Positions 21,325 through 24,870 of a stretch of DNA of 24,870 nucleotides are shown piece by piece. The notes under the pieces are model-generated. The model ran no database searches. It was not told the origin of the DNA and was given only the letters and a program-made list of their open reading frames with translations. This DNA comes from Nanobdellota archaeon. Its GTDB lineage: Archaea; Nanobdellota; Nanobdellia; SCGC-AAA011-G17; GW2011-AR17. Numbering within the stretch: the first letter of the stretch is position 1; each line of letters opens with the position of its first letter. The stretch covers positions 1 through 24,870 of the forward strand of contig JASEIA010000009.1 of assembly GCA_030018575.1 (NCBI GenBank). The letters are read 5' to 3'. The position numbers were made by a program, and so were the translations under genes.

Positions 21325-21345
21325 TTCGAGCTTTAGGATTTTAAC

Positions 21346-22260
21346 ATGAGCTTCAACAAATGCCAAAACATGCTTCTGGGAATTGCCATTGGAGACGCTT
21401 TTGGAGCAGGATATGAGATGCAGCCAAGATACGGGTTTACTCTTTACATGGACAAGTACCTTGGAAGGAATTCAATAAAGCCGGGCTGCTACACTGATGA
21501 CACGCAGATGAGCATTGCTGTTGCAGAGGTTCTTGCGTCAGGAAGCGAAAGAAGCATGTGGAGTTTTGCAGACAGCTTTGTAAAGTGCTATAGCAGGGAT
21601 AAAAGAACAGGCTATACCTCAGGATTCACTTCTGTTCTTAATAAATGCAAAAATGGGCAGGACCTTATGTTCAAAGTTGGAGGAAACTCAGAGAAAAACG
21701 GGGCTGCAATGCGTTCAGTGCCTTTTGGCATTCTTCCAAAGCTGGAAGATGCTTTGGGCGCTGCCATTCAAAGCGCGATTGTAACCCATAATACAAAAAA
21801 AGGCTTGATGTCTGCAATGTGCATAGCAGCTGCTTCTCATTACTTCTATTACAACAAAGGCGAGCCAAAGGACTTGATTGGCTACTGCATTAAAGCCTGC
21901 ATGGGCTATGATTCAGAGACAGACGCTTATCTTAAGGAAGTGGACAAGATGCAAGGCATTGACTCAAATACACTGCTTAAAGGCAATACAGGCGTGCCTT
22001 GCGATGCAATGATTACAACAGGAGCTGTTCTTTACATTGCTTCAAGGTTCAATGAATTAAAGCAGGTTATGATGGAGTCAGTGCTTCTGGGAGGGGATAC
22101 TGACACAACCGCAAGCATTGCAATGGGATTGTCGGCAATAAGGCCGGGGCTTGACACATTAAGCCTGTTTATGCTGAATGACTTGGAAAATGGAGCTTAT
22201 GGCAGGGATTATCTCATACAGCTCGGTGAAAAGCTTTTCAAAAAATATCCTTCACAATGA
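21346..22260 (+). CDS. ADP-ribosylglycohydrolase (DraG/ARH family)
   Basis: This 304-residue protein removes ADP-ribose from modified substrates, classically arginine. GIAIGDAFGAGYE (about 12-24) starts the helical fold; YTDDTQMS (about 50-57) and GGDTDTTASIAMGLSA (about 245-260) supply the Asp/Thr ligands of the two Mg2+ ions. Length is normal (about 290-350). AGGA 7 nt before the ATG is a possible ribosome site. With only 21 nt after the tRNA-Glu gene there is no room for a separate promoter, so it is probably cotranscribed. Its stop overlaps the next start (ATGA). Confidence 0.88.
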   Translation: MSFNKCQNMLLGIAIGDAFGAGYEMQPRYGFTLYMDKYLGRNSIKPGCYTDDTQMSIAVAEVLASGSERSMWSFADSFVKCYSRDKRTGYTSGFTSVLNKCKNGQDLMFKVGGNSEKNGAAMRSVPFGILPKLEDALGAAIQSAIVTHNTKKGLMSAMCIAAASHYFYYNKGEPKDLIGYCIKACMGYDSETDAYLKEVDKMQGIDSNTLLKGNTGVPCDAMITTGAVLYIASRFNELKQVMMESVLLGGDTDTTASIAMGLSAIRPGLDTLSLFMLNDLENGAYGRDYLIQLGEKLFKKYPSQ

Positions 22261-22817
22261 AATACGTAATTGAGCATTTTGGAAAGGCATTCAAGTGGCA
22301 CTTGATTGAGTACGAGCATATTTCTAAAATAGTCGGAAAAGAGAACTTGATGTTTACAAACGTAAAAGAGAAAAAAGAGGCATTGTCTGCGTTTGGCGAA
22401 GCAAGAAAGGAAAGCATAGCAGATTTGAATTTGCCTGACATCTGCGTTCTTGACCCTGCTTCTGACAGGATTCTTGCGCCTGAAGACTGCAAGCATTTCA
22501 AATATCTAGTCTTTGGAGGCATTCTTGGGGATTATCCTCCCCGCAAGAGGACAAAGGAATTGCTAACATCAAGAATGAAGAATGCTGAAACAAGAAACCT
22601 CGGGAAAGAGCAGATGCCCACTGACAATGCTGTTTATGCCGCAAAGCTTATTGCAGAGGGAAAAAGGTTTGAAGACATTAAATTCATTGACACTATTGAA
22701 ATAGATGTCCAGAAAGGGCTTTCTGTCCAGCTGCCTTTCAGGTATGTTGAGGTCAAAGGAAAGCCGTTGATATCTGAGAAGCTTGTTGAATTCCTTAAGA
22801 AGAGAAAAACAATTTAG
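22257..22817 (+). CDS. SFM1-like SPOUT methyltransferase (DUF431 family)
   Basis: This 186-residue protein looks like the DUF431/SFM1 SPOUT family (SAM-dependent; the yeast member methylates an arginine of ribosomal protein S3). Matching features are WHLIEYEHISKIVG near the start, LMFTNVKEKKEA, CVLDPASDRILAPEDC, and the knot region YLVFGGILGDYPPRKRTKEL with the SAM-binding GGILGD, then RNLGKEQMPTDNAVYAAKLI. The family's substrate in archaea is not established to my knowledge. It overlaps the ADP-ribosylglycohydrolase by 4 nt, implying translational coupling, and is convergent with sepF. Confidence 0.78.
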   Translation: MKYVIEHFGKAFKWHLIEYEHISKIVGKENLMFTNVKEKKEALSAFGEARKESIADLNLPDICVLDPASDRILAPEDCKHFKYLVFGGILGDYPPRKRTKELLTSRMKNAETRNLGKEQMPTDNAVYAAKLIAEGKRFEDIKFIDTIEIDVQKGLSVQLPFRYVEVKGKPLISEKLVEFLKKRKTI

Positions 22818-22861
22818 TGTTTTTAACTGCGAACCACCCACTAAGAACTAAAAACCAACAA

Positions 22862-23269
22862 CTACAGCGTGTCTATTTCGTCAACAACAATAATCCTGCC
22901 ATCCATGCTCTCATTCGCTTCTTTTGCCTGGCGTTCCCTTTCAATCATTGTCTGTGCAACCTGCTTTCCTGCATCAGCGCTTTTCTTCACTATCTCAACT
23001 GAATAAGGCGCAGCGACAAACCACCCGTCAGGCAGGCCAACTATCTCGCCGTTTACAGAATGGCTTGCTGTCTTCAATGAAACAAGCGCGCTTTTTGTAA
23101 GGTCCTTGTTTTTTACCTTGAAGAATGCAATTGTTGTTCCCAATTTCACGTGCTGGACAGCATCCATCACGTCTGCCTCATCCATTAGCGTGAACATCCT
23201 GAAAAGGATCTTTTTCGGCTCAAGCTTCGCTGAATCCTCTTTTTTCCTGAAAGCGCTGAACAATCCCAT
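22862..23269 (-). CDS. sepF: archaeal cell division protein SepF
   Basis: This 135-residue protein anchors FtsZ to the membrane in archaea. It begins with a short amphipathic MGLFSAFRKKE membrane-targeting helix, followed by the SepF core (ILFRMFTLMDEADVMDAVQH, then TIAFFKVKN and VNGEIVGLPDGWFVAAP, a dimerising GLPDGW loop). The C-terminal part forms a charged helix (DAGKQVAQTMIERERQAKEA) and ends GRIIVVDEIDTL, longer than the minimal domain. It has its own promoter region, divergent from nothing adjacent and convergent with the SFM1-like gene. Confidence 0.82.
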   Translation of the reverse strand: MGLFSAFRKKEDSAKLEPKKILFRMFTLMDEADVMDAVQHVKLGTTIAFFKVKNKDLTKSALVSLKTASHSVNGEIVGLPDGWFVAAPYSVEIVKKSADAGKQVAQTMIERERQAKEANESMDGRIIVVDEIDTL

Positions 23270-23455
23270 CGAAAAGAAAAATAGGCTAAGAGTATTTAAG
23301 CGTTTCTATGAAAACCTTGCTTCGCTTATAGCAACTTGGAAATACAACAACTTAGACCTCAAGCAAGAGATCCGCAGAGTCCTGACGGCCCATCTCTGCT
23401 AAAAGAGCTAAACAAATACTAATTCTTCTTCGCCGTAAAAATTAAAAGTAAAAAA

Positions 23456-24772
23456 TTATGGTCTCAGCCGTTCAGTATCTCTTGGCAGGAAAGTGACTTC
23501 CCTTACATTGTTTATGTTAAGCAGCAGCATAAGCACTCTTGTTGGGCTTAAGCCAAAGCCTCCATGCGGCGGGCATCCGTACTTGAAAAAGTTAAGGTAA
23601 TCTTGTATAACCTCAAGGTTAAGCCCCTTCTCAATTGCCTGCTGCTTAAGTATATCATGCCTGTGCTCTCTCTGCGCGCCTGTTGTTATTTCAAGTCCTT
23701 TCCAGATTAAATCAAAGCTTTTGGTAGTCTCCGGGTCAGAACGCATGTGATAGAAAGGCCTTATATGCCAGGGATATTCTGTTACGAATACGAAATCATG
23801 CTTGTATTTGTCCCTTATAATCTGGTGTATGAGCTTTTCGCCTTCTGCATCAAGATCGCCTGTTGTGTTTTTATATCCTTTCTCGCTAAGCATCTTAAGC
23901 GCTTCTTTCATTGTAACCCGAGGGAACGGAAGTGACGGCACTTCTATGTCTGCGCCGAACACTTCCTTTATCTGCTCTCCATACACTCCCTTAATCCTTT
24001 CGATTATATAAGCAAGCCACCTCTCCTCTGTTTTCATCACGTCTTCATGTGTTTCAATAAATGATATTTCCATATCAATCATTGTAAACTCTGTATCGTG
24101 CCTTGTTGTATGCGATGGGTTTGCCCTGAACACTGGGCCTATTTCAAATATTTTTTCAAAGCCAGCAGCCATTGCCATCTGCTTGTAGAATTGGGGCGAC
24201 TGCGCAAGGTAAGCTTTCTTTCCAAAGTAATCAACGCTGAAAAGCTCTGCGCCTGACTCGCTGGGTGCGCCCATGAACTTCGGCGAGTATATCTGTATGA
24301 ATCCCTCCTTCATCCAGAACTCTCTCATCGCCTGCTCCATGAATGTCCATATTTTGAATATAAACAGGTTATTCGGCTTTCTCAGGTCAATCCAGCGCCA
24401 ATCTAGCCTTACAGAAAGCTCTGCAGTGTCTTTTCCCTTTACAACCTGTATCGGAAGCTCCCTGTCTGCCCCTGAAAGGACTGAATAGCTGTCAACTATC
24501 ACTTCAACTTCTTTTTCGCTTATCTCCGGGTTTGTAACCTTTGCAACCTGCACATGCCCTTCAACAGCTATTACTGATTCCCTCGTAAGATTTACAAAGC
24601 CTTCAAACGCGTCTTGTTTATCATTCCTTATAACAAGCTGAACAAGCCCTGAGTTATCCCTTAGGATTATGAATTTAACCTTGCTCTGGTCTCTGAGCTC
24701 ATGAATCCAGCCCTTAAGCATGATTTTCTTTCCAATCGCGCCTTTCAGCTCACTTATTTTTGTCCTTTCCAT
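23456..24772 (-). CDS. aspS: aspartyl-tRNA synthetase, archaeal type
   Basis: This 438-residue class II synthetase charges tRNA-Asp. The N-terminal OB-fold anticodon domain includes KIMLKGWIHELRDQSKVKF; class II motif 2 is FRANPSHTTRHDTEFTMI and motif 3 GGFGLSPTRVLMLLL. Size matches archaeal AspRS (about 430-440) and it lacks the large insertion of bacterial enzymes. ATG 24772 is chosen over an upstream frame start at 24853 because the family begins with MERTKISELKG, and a CATATATAAACC TATA box on the minus strand (about 24799-24810) lies inside the longer reading. Whether it also charges tRNA-Asn cannot be read here. Confidence 0.93.
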   Translation of the reverse strand: MERTKISELKGAIGKKIMLKGWIHELRDQSKVKFIILRDNSGLVQLVIRNDKQDAFEGFVNLTRESVIAVEGHVQVAKVTNPEISEKEVEVIVDSYSVLSGADRELPIQVVKGKDTAELSVRLDWRWIDLRKPNNLFIFKIWTFMEQAMREFWMKEGFIQIYSPKFMGAPSESGAELFSVDYFGKKAYLAQSPQFYKQMAMAAGFEKIFEIGPVFRANPSHTTRHDTEFTMIDMEISFIETHEDVMKTEERWLAYIIERIKGVYGEQIKEVFGADIEVPSLPFPRVTMKEALKMLSEKGYKNTTGDLDAEGEKLIHQIIRDKYKHDFVFVTEYPWHIRPFYHMRSDPETTKSFDLIWKGLEITTGAQREHRHDILKQQAIEKGLNLEVIQDYLNFFKYGCPPHGGFGLSPTRVLMLLLNINNVREVTFLPRDTERLRP

Positions 24773-24870
24773 CGCGATAGATAGCAGGATATTGGGGTTT
24801 ATATATGTTGCTAGCAAAGAGGCTTTGCGTATAAATTCAGTGTAAGTTAGCAAGCTTATAGTAATCTGTC

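Noticed and set aside
23270..23455. Possible C/D box sRNA in the sepF-aspS spacer (CTGA at 23382-23385)
   Set aside because: No convincing C box or terminal stem at the right spacing.
1..24870. CRISPR array inside the window
   Set aside because: No regularly spaced direct repeats were seen; only the cas6 fragment at the edge points to a locus outside.

Overview
The window looks like chromosomal DNA of an archaeon, most likely a small-genome (DPANN-type) lineage. Lineage is inferred from gene content: archaeal UMP kinase, pyruvoyl-dependent arginine decarboxylase, Cbf5, TRM11/TrmG10-like tRNA methyltransferase, PCNA, archaeal L11, archaeal SepF, archaeal/eukaryal-type AspRS and an SFM1-like SPOUT methyltransferase. 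Many genes have TTTATAAA-like TATA boxes centred 25-29 nt before an ATG, as expected for leaderless transcripts; others have GGAGG-type ribosome sites. Genes are densely packed on both strands, and no stretch over 300 bases lacks a gene.

Layout. 1-3072 (mostly minus strand): the start of a cas6 gene running off the left edge, an orphan MNT-type nucleotidyltransferase, UMP kinase, a secreted protein of unknown function and arginine decarboxylase. 3130-5230: a palindrome-rich spacer, a tRNA-dihydrouridine synthase, and a probable retroelement island. The island holds a reverse transcriptase with diversity-generating-retroelement (DGR)-type motifs but no N-terminal segment, plus a structured, locally GC-rich, non-coding flank. 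5230-6909: phosphate transporter PiT with its DUF47 partner. 7025-8787: Cbf5 and a DUF922-type lipoprotein. 8794-9186: two gene remnants facing away from each other, both missing their 5' ends. 9189-11599: a small unknown protein and the tRNA methyltransferase, then ribosomal protein L11 with an unusual alanine-rich tail.

11706-16820: a membrane-associated HExxH protein translationally coupled to a propionate/acetate-type CoA-transferase; convergent to them is an operon of a FAD-dependent dehydrogenase and a PhaC-like alpha/beta hydrolase with a Cys nucleophile. This is the most suggestive metabolic cluster (acyl-CoA or polyester-like chemistry, inferred). 16947-20334: adenylosuccinate synthetase in which the catalytic His is Thr, an extended SDR epimerase with an N-terminal Cys cluster, a four-helix membrane protein and a small Cys-containing protein. 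20452-24772: PCNA; tRNA-Glu(UUC) followed 21 nt later by an ADP-ribosylglycohydrolase that overlaps an SFM1-like methyltransferase gene; then SepF and AspRS.

Best candidates for unusual biology are the DGR-type RT with its structured upstream region, the tRNA-Glu/ADP-ribosylglycohydrolase/methyltransferase transcription unit, the CoA-transferase/PhaC-like cluster, the altered active site in adenylosuccinate synthetase, and the paired gene remnants. All assignments come from reading motifs by eye; no database search was possible.
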